DNA of 64,000 bases from Campylobacter insulaenigrae NCTC 12927. GTDB taxonomy: Bacteria > Campylobacterota > Campylobacteria > Campylobacterales > Campylobacteraceae. The DNA lies in the NCBI RefSeq assembly GCF_000816185.1, contig NZ_CP007770.1, positions 620,001 to 684,000 of the forward strand, read 5' to 3'. The notes beneath the pieces were generated by a model. The model was not told where the DNA came from and ran no database searches. It saw only the letters and a program-made list of their open reading frames with translations. Made by a program: the position numbers and the translations under genes. Numbering within the stretch: the first letter of the stretch is position 1; each line of letters opens with the position of its first letter. Below, piece after piece: positions 56,318 to 64,000 of this stretch.

Positions 56318-56983
56318 TTAAATATAATCTATCATATCTTTTCTTTTGATTTGTTCAAATCCTTTTAGTCTTAGTAAGCAACTATCACATTTTCCGCAAG
56401 CTTTATCTTCTCTTTCATAACAAGACCATGTATATTGTAAAGCAACATTTTCTTCTATGGCTAATGATACTATTTGAGCTTTGTTTAGATGAATTAAAGG
56501 AGTTTTTAGCTGAGTTTTAAAATCAGGATTAGTTCCACTATTTATAAAATTAGTTGCGTTTTGTATGAATTTTTCAGAGCAATCAGGATATCCACTACTA
56601 TCTTCTTGAACAACACCTATAAATATACTTTCGCATTTTTCTTTTTCAGCAATAGCACCTGCAATAGAAAGAAAAATTCCATTTCTAAAAGGCACGTAAG
56701 TATTAGGAATATTATTTTTGTGAAGACTATTTTTTGGAATATCTAGAGTTGGATCTGTCAAAGAATTTCCTCCTATATCTGATATAAAAGAAACATTTAA
56801 AATATATTTATTTTTAATTTTTAACTCTTTACATATTTTCTCAAAACATTCTCTTTCTTTAAGCATAGTTCTTTGGTTATAATCAAAATGTAAAGCGATT
56901 ATTTCATAACCTTCCTTTTTAGCTAAATATGCACAAAGCGTACTATCCATTCCCCCACTTATTATACATAAAGCTTTTTTCAT
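56318..56983 (-). CDS. queC: 7-cyano-7-deazaguanine synthase QueC
   Basis: QueC makes preQ0 from 7-carboxy-7-deazaguanine for queuosine tRNA modification. The PP-loop is [15 protein letters not shown] (near residue 8) and the C-terminal zinc motif is [18 protein letters not shown] (about residues 189-206). The length is 221 residues. queD and queE are not in the window. Confidence 0.95.
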   Translation of the reverse strand: MKKALCIISGGMDSTLCAYLAKKEGYEIIALHFDYNQRTMLKERECFEKICKELKIKNKYILNVSFISDIGGNSLTDPTLDIPKNSLHKNNIPNTYVPFRNGIFLSIAGAIAEKEKCESIFIGVVQEDSSGYPDCSEKFIQNATNFINSGTNPDFKTQLKTPLIHLNKAQIVSLAIEENVALQYTWSCYEREDKACGKCDSCLLRLKGFEQIKRKDMIDYI

Positions 56984-57006
56984 TACAGTTCCTTTAAAAA
57001 TTTTGA

Positions 57007-57022
57007 TATAATTGAAATTATA
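57007..57022. promoter_or_regulatory. overlapping divergent -10 boxes queC / ybeY
   Basis: TATAAT at 57007-57012 (+) serves ybeY (ATG 57037); TATAAT on the minus strand at 57022-57017 can serve queC. Both lie in a 53-nt divergent gap. Confidence 0.5.
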
Positions 57023-57036
57023 AAATTCAAAGGATA

Positions 57037-57453
57037 ATGATGATTTTTTGCGAAGAAAAAATCGATATTTCTTTTCTTGAAAAAATCGCTACAAATATGA
57101 GTTGTGCTGATGTGGAACTTGTTTTTGTAGATAAAACAATGATGCGTAGGATTAATCTTGAGCAAAGAAAAATAGATAAAAGTACTGATGTATTATCTTT
57201 TCCTTTGGAAAAAAATTTTCAAAATTTACTAGGCTCTATAGTAATTAATCTTGATGAAGTTAAAAGTAAAGCTTTTAAATTTAGACATTCTGAAAATGAA
57301 GAAATGGCATTGTTGTTCATTCATGGTATGCTTCATTTATTAGGTTATGATCATGAAGTAGATCAAGGAGAAATGAGAGAAAAAGAAAAAGAATGGATTG
57401 ATTTTTTTAATCTTCCACAAAGTCTTATTGTCAGAACACAAAAAGGGGAATAA
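57037..57453 (+). CDS. ybeY: endoribonuclease YbeY
   Basis: YbeY is a single-strand RNase for 16S rRNA 3' maturation and 70S quality control. The zinc motif [11 protein letters not shown] (H-x3-H-x5-H, near residue 107) is intact. [10 protein letters not shown] near residue 49 is also conserved. The length is 138 residues. AAAGGA precedes the ATG. The next gene starts 2 nt later. Confidence 0.94.
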   Translation: MMIFCEEKIDISFLEKIATNMSCADVELVFVDKTMMRRINLEQRKIDKSTDVLSFPLEKNFQNLLGSIVINLDEVKSKAFKFRHSENEEMALLFIHGMLHLLGYDHEVDQGEMREKEKEWIDFFNLPQSLIVRTQKGE

Positions 57454-57455
57454 AA

Positions 57456-58406
57456 ATGGTTAAAAAATTAATTGTAAATTTTGCTTTGTGCATTGGTGCT
57501 TTAGCTTATGAAGAAAATATTTTTAATGTTCAAGTGTTAAAAGCAAAGGGGTTGAATATTTCTTTATATAGTTCGCAAAAGGATAATACAAGTTATGGCT
57601 TTGTTGAAAATAACAATGGTAGTCGTAATTTCTTAGGTAATGTAAACAAAAATGAATATTCTATAGATATTTATAATAAAGGTTCTTGCTTAATAAAAAA
57701 TATAAAAAATAATGATTTTAGTATTTTGTGTAAAGATGAAGAGACTATCCTTAAAAAAGATGATTTTAAAGCAGAAATTATTCAATTGTCTTTAAAAGAT
57801 AAATTACAAGTAAGTCCAGATAAGGTAATTGAATTTGATTTTGTTGATGATTTATTAAAGATTGAAAGTAAAGATAGAAAATTACAAAGAATTGTAGATG
57901 ATTTTAATCAAAATTTAGATAAAAAATCTTTAAAAGATAAAATTATGCAAATACATAAAAAATGGAAAAATGATGCTGAGATTTTCTATGAGAATTTAAG
58001 TCAAAGTTTTATATTTTATTATGATAAAAAAATAATTTCTTTAGGAAAAAATACCTATATTTATGAAGGTGGTGCTCATGGAATGAATAGCATGCAAAGA
58101 AAAACTTATGATATCGATAGTATGAAATTGATCAATTTAAAAAATGAGTTAAAAATAGAAAATGATCAATTTGTTAATATGATTAAAACAAAATTACTTA
58201 AAGAGCATGAAGAAAGCGATTTTTTTAATATTGATGAGATTAAACCAAGTGAAAAATTTGAAGTGAGACAAAATGGTTTAATACTTATATGGGAACCTTA
58301 TGAAATAGGACCTTATTCTAGTGGTGCAATTGAGCTTTTTGTTTCTTATGAAGAATTAAAACCTTATTGGAGATCTAAATCTAAACTAGCATATTTGAGC
58401 TTATAA
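57456..58406 (+). CDS. secreted RsiV/PdaC-like (DUF3298) protein
   Basis: The 316-residue product has a signal peptide (MVKKLIVNFALCIGALA). The C-terminal third has the DUF3298 pattern: YIYEGGAHGMNS near residue 204 and LIWEPYEIGPYSSGAIELFV near 285, followed by a final SYEEL helix, as in RsiV and PdaC. In Bacillus RsiV binds lysozyme; whether this protein does so is untested. It is coupled to ybeY and ends at a hairpin. Confidence 0.75.
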   Translation: MVKKLIVNFALCIGALAYEENIFNVQVLKAKGLNISLYSSQKDNTSYGFVENNNGSRNFLGNVNKNEYSIDIYNKGSCLIKNIKNNDFSILCKDEETILKKDDFKAEIIQLSLKDKLQVSPDKVIEFDFVDDLLKIESKDRKLQRIVDDFNQNLDKKSLKDKIMQIHKKWKNDAEIFYENLSQSFIFYYDKKIISLGKNTYIYEGGAHGMNSMQRKTYDIDSMKLINLKNELKIENDQFVNMIKTKLLKEHEESDFFNIDEIKPSEKFEVRQNGLILIWEPYEIGPYSSGAIELFVSYEELKPYWRSKSKLAYLSL

Positions 58407-58418
58407 TAAAGCTCAAAT
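58393..58418 (+). terminator. hairpin at the end of the RsiV-like gene
   Basis: ATTTGAGCTT / AAGCTCAAAT form a 10-bp stem with a 6-nt loop covering the stop codon. No T tract follows, so termination may be weak. Confidence 0.5.
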
Positions 58419-58571
58419 TATTGCTGCAATGAGTATAATAAACACTCTTTATCAATTTTTACTAACACTTAAAACATTAAAAAATATTATTTATCTTTAT
58501 TTTAATTTATTTTTTGTCGATATTAAGATGCTAAAAGTAATATATGCAAAATTTAAGAACAAGTGATAAAT

Positions 58572-59102
58572 ATGATAACTTCATTTTTAATAGCGTTAAA
58601 TTGTTTGATATTTATATGTGTGAATTATTTGAATTTTTCTTCTTTAAATTTTAATGTTATTTTAGGATTAAATTTATTCTTCTTTCAAGAATATCTTTGG
58701 CAAATATTAACTTCGATATTTATGCACGGAAATTGGACGCATTTGATTTTAAATATGATAGTTTTATATCAATTTGGTTTAATTTTAGAAAAATTTTTAG
58801 GTAGTCTCAAATTTTTATTTTTATATTTAGTAGGTGGAATGATATGTTCCTTACTAAGTATTTTTTATATCTATTTAAGTTTTGATGGTACTTTTGTTAA
58901 TATTGTTGGTGCTAGTGGAGCTATCTGTGTCTTAATGGGTTATTATGCATTTATAAACAAACATGCCGCTAAAGGATTGTTGGTGGCAATTTTACTTATG
59001 AGTTTTGCTCCAATCATAATGGGCATAAAAATAGCTTGGTATGCACATATATTTGGTTTTGTGTGTGGTTATATGTTGGCCAAATTTAGGGTTATTAAAT
59101 GA
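58572..59102 (+). CDS. rhomboid-family intramembrane serine protease
   Basis: The protein has six hydrophobic segments and the rhomboid catalytic pieces: HGNWTHLILNM near residue 52 (HxxxN type), GASGAIC with the catalytic Ser near 116, and AHIFGFVCG with the His near 160. It cleaves transmembrane substrates in the inner membrane. The start is placed at ATG 58572; GTG 58563 would add three residues. It overlaps the SixA-like gene by 4 nt. Confidence 0.87.
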   Translation: MITSFLIALNCLIFICVNYLNFSSLNFNVILGLNLFFFQEYLWQILTSIFMHGNWTHLILNMIVLYQFGLILEKFLGSLKFLFLYLVGGMICSLLSIFYIYLSFDGTFVNIVGASGAICVLMGYYAFINKHAAKGLLVAILLMSFAPIIMGIKIAWYAHIFGFVCGYMLAKFRVIK

Positions 59103-59587
59103 AATTTATTTATTTTATAAGAAATGCAAAAGCTCAAAAAGATTCTGAGATTGAAGATTTACAAAGAGATTTAAGTTCAAGTGGAAAAGAAGATTTAAAG
59201 ATAATGTCTAATCGGCTACAAAAATTAAATTTTAAAGCTGAATATATGTTTTCATCTCCAGCTAAAAGATGTATTAAAACTGCTCAAAAGCTCTGTAAGT
59301 ATTTTGATATAAAAGAAAAAGATATATGGATAGAAAAAAGCTTATATGAAGGTAAAATGGAAGAAATACTAAATTATATAAGTAAAATCAAAGAGAATAG
59401 GGTAGTGTTTGTTATGCATAAATCTATGATTATTAAAATATGTGAATATCTTGCATGTATTGATTTAGAGAATTTTCCAACATCATCCATAATATGTTTA
59501 AAATTTAACATTGATTCTTTTGAACACATTAAAGAACAAAGTGGAGAATTAATATTTTTTGATTTTCCTAAAAGTCAAAACGAATAA
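59099..59587 (+). CDS. SixA-like phosphohistidine phosphatase with altered catalytic residue
   Basis: The 162-residue protein has the histidine-phosphatase fold: YFIRNAKA at the N-terminus, DLSSSGKEDLKIM, MFSSPAKRCIKTAQ (second Arg) and VFVMHKSMI (second His). The nucleophile expected in RHG/RHA is Asn 9 (AAT at 59123-59125) instead of His, one base change (C to A) from the active form. The fold and other residues are intact, so it may be a recently inactivated enzyme or a binding protein. SixA in E. coli targets phosphotransfer proteins. It is coupled to the rhomboid gene by a 4-nt overlap. Confidence 0.8.
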   Translation: MKFIYFIRNAKAQKDSEIEDLQRDLSSSGKEDLKIMSNRLQKLNFKAEYMFSSPAKRCIKTAQKLCKYFDIKEKDIWIEKSLYEGKMEEILNYISKIKENRVVFVMHKSMIIKICEYLACIDLENFPTSSIICLKFNIDSFEHIKEQSGELIFFDFPKSQNE

Positions 59588-59802
59588 AATATCGATCTAA
59601 ATAAAAATAAATTTAAACTTAATATAAATATTTATTTGTTATTTCTACAAAAACTCATACAATTCATAAAAATATTTTAAAAATTATTTTTGTAATTTTT
59701 TTGTGGATAAATTAATATCACACAAAACATAAATCTCATTAAAATGCTATATATAAGATATTTTAACCATATACATATATATGATAGTGTACTAAAATAA
59801 AA

Positions 59803-59830
59803 AAGTTTGAAAATTATAGTTTTCAATATA
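59803..59830. other. candidate difH-like site for XerH
   Basis: Two imperfect 11-bp arms, AAGTTTGAAAA and TTTTCAATATA, flank a 6-bp centre TTATAG; 8 of 11 positions are complementary, with a perfect 7-bp core TTGAAAA/TTTTCAA. As I recall, published difH sites have arms of the type ..TGAAAA / TTTTCA.. around a 6-bp centre. The central bases differ from the CTGCA-type centre that I recall. It lies 870 bp from xerH. Confidence 0.35.
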
Positions 59831-59976
59831 AAATACATAATATATTATAATTTTAATATTTATCATATAAAAATACATATTTATTAAGTTTAATTTAAAA
59901 TATTTTTTTATTTTAAAAATTGGTGTAAAAATAATAGTTAGATATTTTTTTAGATATTTTTTAAGTAAGATTCTTT

Positions 59977-59982
59977 TATAAT
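59977..59982 (+). promoter_or_regulatory. -10 box of the racemase gene
   Basis: TTTTATAATCTTT with TATAAT at 59977-59982 follows several short T runs with about 10-bp period, a typical Campylobacter sigma-70 promoter. AGGAG (60005-60009) decides the TTG start at 60015. Confidence 0.6.
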
Positions 59983-60014
59983 CTTTTTAATTATTAAAAT
60001 TCTTAGGAGCAAGA

Positions 60015-60692
60015 TTGAAAACGATAGGCTTAATTGGTGGTATGAGTTATGAAAGTACACTTAGTTATTATAAGATTATTAATAAAATCATCAGTGAAAA
60101 ATTAGGAAAATTACATAGTGCAAAACTTGTATTAAGTAGTCTTGATTTTGAAGAAATTGTAGAGTGTCAATGTAGTGATAATTGGAAAAAAGCAAATGAA
60201 ATCTTGACTAACCAAGCCCTACTTTTAGAAAAATGTGGAGTTGATTTTATTTTAATTTGTACAAATACCATGCATAAATGTTTTGATGAAATTCAAAAAA
60301 GTGTAAAAACACCTATTTTCCATATAACTCAAGCAGTTATCCTAGAACTTCAAAAGGAAAATGTTGATCAAGTTTTATTATTGGGAACTAAATACACTAT
60401 GAGTGAAAAATTTTATAAAGAACTTTTGGAAAAATCTGGAATAAAAGTTTTTACACCATCTAATGAAGAAATGTGTCAAGTTAATGATATCATTTTTAAT
60501 GAACTTTGCAAGGGTAAAATAGAGGAAAAATCAAGAGTATATTTTGATAATTTAATTTCTAAATTTCCACAAATACAAGGTGTTATACTTGGTTGTACAG
60601 AACTTGGATTAATTATAGAAAAAAGTTCTAAAAAGCTTTTTGATAGTGCTTATATCCATGCAAAAATGGCAGCATTAAAAGCTTTGGAATAA
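60015..60692 (+). CDS. aspartate/glutamate racemase family protein
   Basis: A 225-residue YgeA-like member of the Asp/Glu racemase superfamily. The N-terminal IGLIGGMSYESTLSYY is typical, and both catalytic cysteines are present: CTNTMHK near residue 83 and ILGCTELGLII near 193. It may interconvert L- and D-Asp or D-Glu; YgeA itself acts on other amino acids, so the substrate is uncertain. The start is TTG, supported by AGGAG 5 nt upstream. It lies 7 nt before xerH and could share its transcript. Confidence 0.85.
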   Translation: MKTIGLIGGMSYESTLSYYKIINKIISEKLGKLHSAKLVLSSLDFEEIVECQCSDNWKKANEILTNQALLLEKCGVDFILICTNTMHKCFDEIQKSVKTPIFHITQAVILELQKENVDQVLLLGTKYTMSEKFYKELLEKSGIKVFTPSNEEMCQVNDIIFNELCKGKIEEKSRVYFDNLISKFPQIQGVILGCTELGLIIEKSSKKLFDSAYIHAKMAALKALE

Positions 60693-60699
60693 AAAAATA

Positions 60700-61767
60700 A
60701 TGAAATATCCATTAGATTGTGAAGAAACTTTTGAAAAGTCTTTTTTATTTTGGCTTTGTAAGTATGTAAAATTTAAGCTTAATTCTTTATCTAACAAAGA
60801 ATTAAAAGACCCACAAGCTCTTGCTTTTGTAAATTTAAATTTAAGTAGAGGTGTAAAAAATATACAAGAGCTTGATGCTTATGTTAAAAAAGCTAGAAAT
60901 ATAGGACTTAGTGGAGTTAATACTTATTTTAATCCCCTAAAAAAACTTTTTGAATATTTAATATTGTATAAACTTTATTCTTTAAAGCAGATTGATGAAG
61001 AGTTATTGGTAGAAATTTTAGCAAGTATAAGCGCTTCTTTATCTGATGCGAGTAAAAAGAACTATCGTATTGCAGTAATTAATTTTTTTGATTTTTTAGA
61101 CAAACAAAATGAAGAAAATAATAAATCCCATGTATTTGATATAAATCTTAAAAATTGGGGTGGTATTAGTGGTTTAAGAGGTGTAAAATTGCCAGAATAT
61201 ATGAGCGAAGAAGAAGTTAGTAAATTTTTAAATGCAATTGATGAAATGGATTTTAAAAATAATACTATTCGCAATCGTTTGATTATTAAAATTATTATTT
61301 TTACTGGTATTCGTGTTGGAGAAGCTATAAATATAAAATTAAAAGATATAAGCGAGGAAAATGACTTATATATTATTCGTATTAGAGGTAAAGGTAATAA
61401 ATATCGTGTTGTTATGATAAAAAAAGAATTAATTGAAGATCTTTTAAAAAATGTAAAAGTAAACTACCTATCACAAGATGGACTTTTATTTGTAAATCGT
61501 AATGCGAAAGCTTTAACACAAGCTTATGTTTCACGTATAGTAGAACAAATTTTATTTAAAGCCGGTATTCGTAAACAAAAAAATGGAGCTCATATGTTAA
61601 GACATACTTTTGCTACCCTACTCTACAAGCAACAAAAAGATTTGGTTTTGGTGCAAGAAGCTTTAGGGCATGCTAGCTTAAATACTTCAAGAATTTATAC
61701 ACATTTTGATAATGAAAAATTAAAACTTGCTGCAGAAGTAGCTAAAAAACTTCATGATAGAAGATAG
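60700..61767 (+). CDS. xerH: tyrosine recombinase XerH
   Basis: XerH is the single chromosome-dimer-resolving recombinase of Campylobacter and Helicobacter, acting at difH near the terminus with FtsK. The catalytic set is visible: Arg in TGIRVGEAINIK (near residue 204), Lys in RGKGNKYRVV, HMLRHTFATLL (H-x-x-R, near 299), His in LGHASLNTSR and the nucleophile Tyr in IYTHF (near 338). The N-terminal SAM-like domain covers residues 10-130. At 355 residues it is longer than XerC/D (about 300), as expected for XerH. No strong ribosome binding site precedes the ATG, suggesting coupling to the racemase gene. Confidence 0.88.
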   Translation: MKYPLDCEETFEKSFLFWLCKYVKFKLNSLSNKELKDPQALAFVNLNLSRGVKNIQELDAYVKKARNIGLSGVNTYFNPLKKLFEYLILYKLYSLKQIDEELLVEILASISASLSDASKKNYRIAVINFFDFLDKQNEENNKSHVFDINLKNWGGISGLRGVKLPEYMSEEEVSKFLNAIDEMDFKNNTIRNRLIIKIIIFTGIRVGEAINIKLKDISEENDLYIIRIRGKGNKYRVVMIKKELIEDLLKNVKVNYLSQDGLLFVNRNAKALTQAYVSRIVEQILFKAGIRKQKNGAHMLRHTFATLLYKQQKDLVLVQEALGHASLNTSRIYTHFDNEKLKLAAEVAKKLHDRR

Positions 61768-61812
61768 TTTAAATGATATTTATGAATACAAAGAGACTGC
61801 GAAAAAATTAAC

Positions 61813-61839
61813 TATAATATAAAAATAATTTTATATAAT
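61813..61839 (+). promoter_or_regulatory. two -10 boxes ahead of murA
   Basis: TATAAT occurs at 61813-61818 and 61834-61839 in the 108-nt gap before murA; the second is 40 nt from the ATG. AAGGAAAA precedes the start. Confidence 0.45.
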
Positions 61840-61878
61840 AATTTCATTTATTTTTGTGTTGCATTCTAAGGAAAATTG

Positions 61879-63135
61879 ATGACTTATTTAGAGATAGATG
61901 GTGTTAAAAAATTAAATGGAGAAGTGATAATTAGCGGTGCTAAAAATGCTGCTTTACCTTTGATTGCTTCAAGTATTTTAGCAAAAAATGAGGTAAAAAT
62001 TTCAAATTTACCCAATGTGGCAGATGTTTGTACCCTACTTTCTCTGCTTGAAAATTTAGGAGCAAGTTATGTTTTTAAAAATAATCAGGCAAATATTGAT
62101 ACTAGTAATCTAAGTAAAACTATTGCAAAATACGATATAGTGCGAAAAATGCGTGCTTCTATACTTACATTGGGACCTTTGCTGGCAAGATTTGGAAATT
62201 GTGAGGTTTCTTTACCAGGAGGTTGTGCTATAGGACAAAGACCAATAGATTTACATCTTTTAGCTTTAGAAAAAATGGGAGCTAATATAGAGATAAAACA
62301 AGGATATGTAGTCGCAAATGGTAGTTTAAAAGGTGCTGATATAATGTTTGATAAGATCACAGTTACAGGTAGTGAGAATATTATCATGGCAGCTGCATTA
62401 GCACAAGGAAAAACAAGACTTTTAAACGTAGCAAAAGAGCCTGAAGTGGTTCAACTTTGTGAAGTATTAAAAAGTGCTAATTTAGACATAAAAGGTATAG
62501 GAACAGATGAATTAGAAATCTATGGAACTGATGGTCAATTAATTGAATTTAAGCCATTTTCTATTATACCTGATCGCATTGAAGCAGGAACTTATCTTTG
62601 TGCTGGAGCTATTACAAATTCAAAAATTACTTTGAAAAAAGTTAACTCTTCTCATTTAAGCGCTGTGTTGGCAAAATTAGAACAAATGGGTTTTAGTTTT
62701 GATATTGATAAAGATAATATTAGTATCAATCCTGCGAAAAAAATAAAGCCTGTAGAGATTTTAACTAGCGAGTATCCAGGATTTCCAACTGATATGCAAG
62801 CACAATTTATGGCTTTGGCTTTAAAAGCTGAAGGTACTAGCATTATAGATGAAAGATTGTTTGAAAATCGTTTTATGCATGTAAGTGAACTTTTGAGGAT
62901 GGGAGCTGATATAAGACTAAATGGGCATATTGCCACTATAAATGGCACAAAAGAACTCTTTGGCGCTGATGTAATGGCCACAGATTTACGTGCTTCATCG
63001 GCGCTTATTTTGGCAGCTTTAGCTGCAAAAGGTACGAGTAAAATTCATAGAATTTATCATTTAGATAGAGGTTATGAAAAATTAGAGGAAAAATTTAAAT
63101 TTTTAGGTGCTCAAATACGAAGGTTAGAAGAATGA
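61879..63135 (+). CDS. murA: UDP-N-acetylglucosamine enolpyruvyl transferase MurA
   Basis: MurA performs the first committed step of peptidoglycan synthesis using PEP. The catalytic loop [14 protein letters not shown] (Cys near residue 116) retains the cysteine that reacts with fosfomycin. The N-terminal [16 protein letters not shown] is typical, as is the [13 protein letters not shown] region near 375. The start ATG 61879 is preferred over an adjoining in-frame TTG at 61876 by the spacing to AAGGAAAA. The length is 418 residues. It overlaps moeA by 4 nt. Confidence 0.96.
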   Translation: MTYLEIDGVKKLNGEVIISGAKNAALPLIASSILAKNEVKISNLPNVADVCTLLSLLENLGASYVFKNNQANIDTSNLSKTIAKYDIVRKMRASILTLGPLLARFGNCEVSLPGGCAIGQRPIDLHLLALEKMGANIEIKQGYVVANGSLKGADIMFDKITVTGSENIIMAAALAQGKTRLLNVAKEPEVVQLCEVLKSANLDIKGIGTDELEIYGTDGQLIEFKPFSIIPDRIEAGTYLCAGAITNSKITLKKVNSSHLSAVLAKLEQMGFSFDIDKDNISINPAKKIKPVEILTSEYPGFPTDMQAQFMALALKAEGTSIIDERLFENRFMHVSELLRMGADIRLNGHIATINGTKELFGADVMATDLRASSALILAALAAKGTSKIHRIYHLDRGYEKLEEKFKFLGAQIRRLEE

Positions 63136-64000
63136 GAGATATATTTGCTACTATAGAATACTTAAAAGAACATATAAAAGCAAAAGATGAATTTGAGATT
63201 GTTGAGCTTACTCATGCTTTGGGTCGTATTATTTTTGAAGATGTCTTGGTTAAAAAAAATTTACCCGCATTTGATAATTCAGCATTAGATGGATATGCTT
63301 TAGATTATCAAGATAAAGATAATTTACTTAAGATAAAAGGAAGTATTTTAGCTGGTGATAGTGAAAAATATATCATAGAAAAAAATGAATGTTATAAAAT
63401 TATGACGGGTGCTAAAATTCCACAAAATGCAAATACAATTTTGATGTTTGAAGAAGCATTGATAGAAAATGGAAAATTAAATGCTAAAAAAGCAAAGCAA
63501 AACAACGCTATTCGTTTTAAAGGTGAAGAAGCAAAAGAAGGAAATTTTTTATTTAAAAAAGGTACTAAGATTACTTCGGGTATTGTAGCAATGTTGGCAG
63601 CACAAGGAATTTATAAAATAAAGGTGATTAAAAAAATTCAAGTAGGAATTTTTTCTAGCGGGAATGAGCTTGTTGAGCCTTGGGAAAAAGCCAATGATGA
63701 TAATATATACAACGCTAATGCTTTTGGAATTTATTCTATTTTACAAGATAATGCAGAAGTAAAGTATTTAGGATTGATACAAGATAATATTAATGCTTTT
63801 AAGGAAATTTTGAAATATGAAAAAATTGATTTATTTATAAGCAGTGGTGGTGCTAGTGTTGGTGAAGCTGATTTTAGTAAACAGGCTTTAATTGAGAGTG
63901 GTTTTGTTCCTATATTTGAGAAAGTAAATGCTAAATTATGTAAACATGTTAAGCTTTTTAATAAAAAAGGAATCTTGTTTTTAGTTTTACCAGGAAATCC
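63132..64000 (+). CDS. moeA: molybdopterin molybdenumtransferase MoeA (partial, cut by window end)
   Basis: The 5' 869 nt encode the first 289 residues of MoeA, which inserts molybdate into adenylated molybdopterin. Motifs seen are [14 protein letters not shown] near residue 44, MTGAKIP near 91, FSSGNEL near 174, [14 protein letters not shown] near 236 and the final LVLPGNP. The frame is open to the edge. The ATG overlaps the murA stop as ATGA. It would act after MogA (31281-31811). Confidence 0.93.
   Translation, partial: MRDIFATIEYLKEHIKAKDEFEIVELTHALGRIIFEDVLVKKNLPAFDNSALDGYALDYQDKDNLLKIKGSILAGDSEKYIIEKNECYKIMTGAKIPQNANTILMFEEALIENGKLNAKKAKQNNAIRFKGEEAKEGNFLFKKGTKITSGIVAMLAAQGIYKIKVIKKIQVGIFSSGNELVEPWEKANDDNIYNANAFGIYSILQDNAEVKYLGLIQDNINAFKEILKYEKIDLFISSGGASVGEADFSKQALIESGFVPIFEKVNAKLCKHVKLFNKKGILFLVLPGN

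Larger units (their letters stand above)
59588..60014. other. 427-bp gene-free, very AT-rich stretch
   Basis: The only gap above 300 bases. No credible reading frame was found; the longest ATG frame seen (from 59744) gives 18 residues without a ribosome binding site. It contains a difH-like inverted repeat (59803-59830), a TGTGGATAA sequence (59702-59710) and a TATAAT box for the next gene (59977-59982). No tRNA or other structured RNA is evident. Confidence 0.8.

Noticed and set aside
56983-57165. 60-residue leftward reading frame opposite ybeY
   Set aside because: It lies antisense to ybeY, whose zinc motif and ribosome binding site are clear, and it has no domain or good start of its own.
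59702-59710. TGTGGATAA, a perfect E. coli-type DnaA box on the minus strand, in the gene-free gap
   Set aside because: A single copy is expected about once in 64 kb of this composition; there is no cluster of boxes, no dnaA gene and no unwinding element, so it is not evidence for an origin.
1-64000. Insertion sequences, prophage, CRISPR array, tRNA, rRNA and long G/C homopolymers
   Set aside because: Nothing of these was found: no transposase-like product, no regular repeat array, gaps are too short or lack tRNA-like structure, and G or C runs do not exceed about five bases.

Overview
The window is AT-rich (roughly 29-30 % G+C by eye), almost fully coding, and packed with short tandem operons joined by 1-35 nt overlaps. 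Gene content and local gene order fit the genus Campylobacter: hobA next to lysC, a CheB without receiver domain beside cheR, mqnC (futalosine menaquinone route), hydABCD uptake hydrogenase, a single XerH-type recombinase, and a CjaA/CjaB pair. From memory, several blocks match C. jejuni NCTC 11168 runs (about Cj0581-0590, Cj0930-0923, Cj0461-0469, Cj1009-1006, Cj0519-0509, Cj1267-1264, Cj0845-0837), but the blocks are joined in a different order. I therefore infer a different species, perhaps of the C. lari group. No alignment was run.

Layout. 66-8228 (+): rppH, lysC, hobA, holB, folP, ligA, tlyA, ribF, cmoA, a tightly overlapping housekeeping run. 8242-12686 (-): ychF, pepA, a DedA protein, apt, a coiled-coil membrane protein, rpiB. 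12837-14182 (+): cheB-cheR. 14179-15384 (-): an MFS transporter. 15489-24335 (+): mqnC, an M16-like protein, recG, a Crp/Fnr regulator, then a complete polar amino-acid ABC transporter (two permeases, ATPase, CjaA-like lipoprotein) and the CjaB-like symporter. 24442-31811 (+): an RCK_C-domain protein, aroB, an MscS channel, mtaB, an FtsH-like ATPase with a ruined protease motif, and a MogA-like gene. 31867-39178 (-): nine genes from ctpA through purC-purS-purQ to plsC, crcB, htpG and a rhodanese. 39385-41970 (+): clpB under a promoter that carries an HspR-like operator.

42126-46221 (+): hydABCD. 46251-46673 (-): a PepSY-like secreted protein. 46799-54864 (+): gltX, yggT, slt, mobB, fbp, a small Cys-rich protein, metG and a Mur-ligase-N-domain-like orphan, with a lipoprotein gene converging on slt. 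54913-55651: a broken AcfC-like solute-binding protein gene. 55683-56983 (-): yceI, queC. 57037-59587 (+): ybeY, an RsiV-like secreted protein, a rhomboid protease, a SixA-like protein. 59588-60014 is the only gene-free stretch above 300 bases; it holds a difH-like inverted repeat. 60015-64000 (+): an Asp/Glu racemase, xerH, murA and the start of moeA.

No rRNA, tRNA, CRISPR array, insertion sequence or prophage was seen, and no long G/C homopolymer of the kind used for phase variation in this genus. The items most worth a second look are the FtsH-like pseudoprotease, the transporter operon with the CjaA-like binding protein next to its likely permeases, the internal start in lysC, the difH candidate near xerH, the HspR-like operator at clpB, and several proteins with catalytic residues replaced (M16-like, SixA-like).
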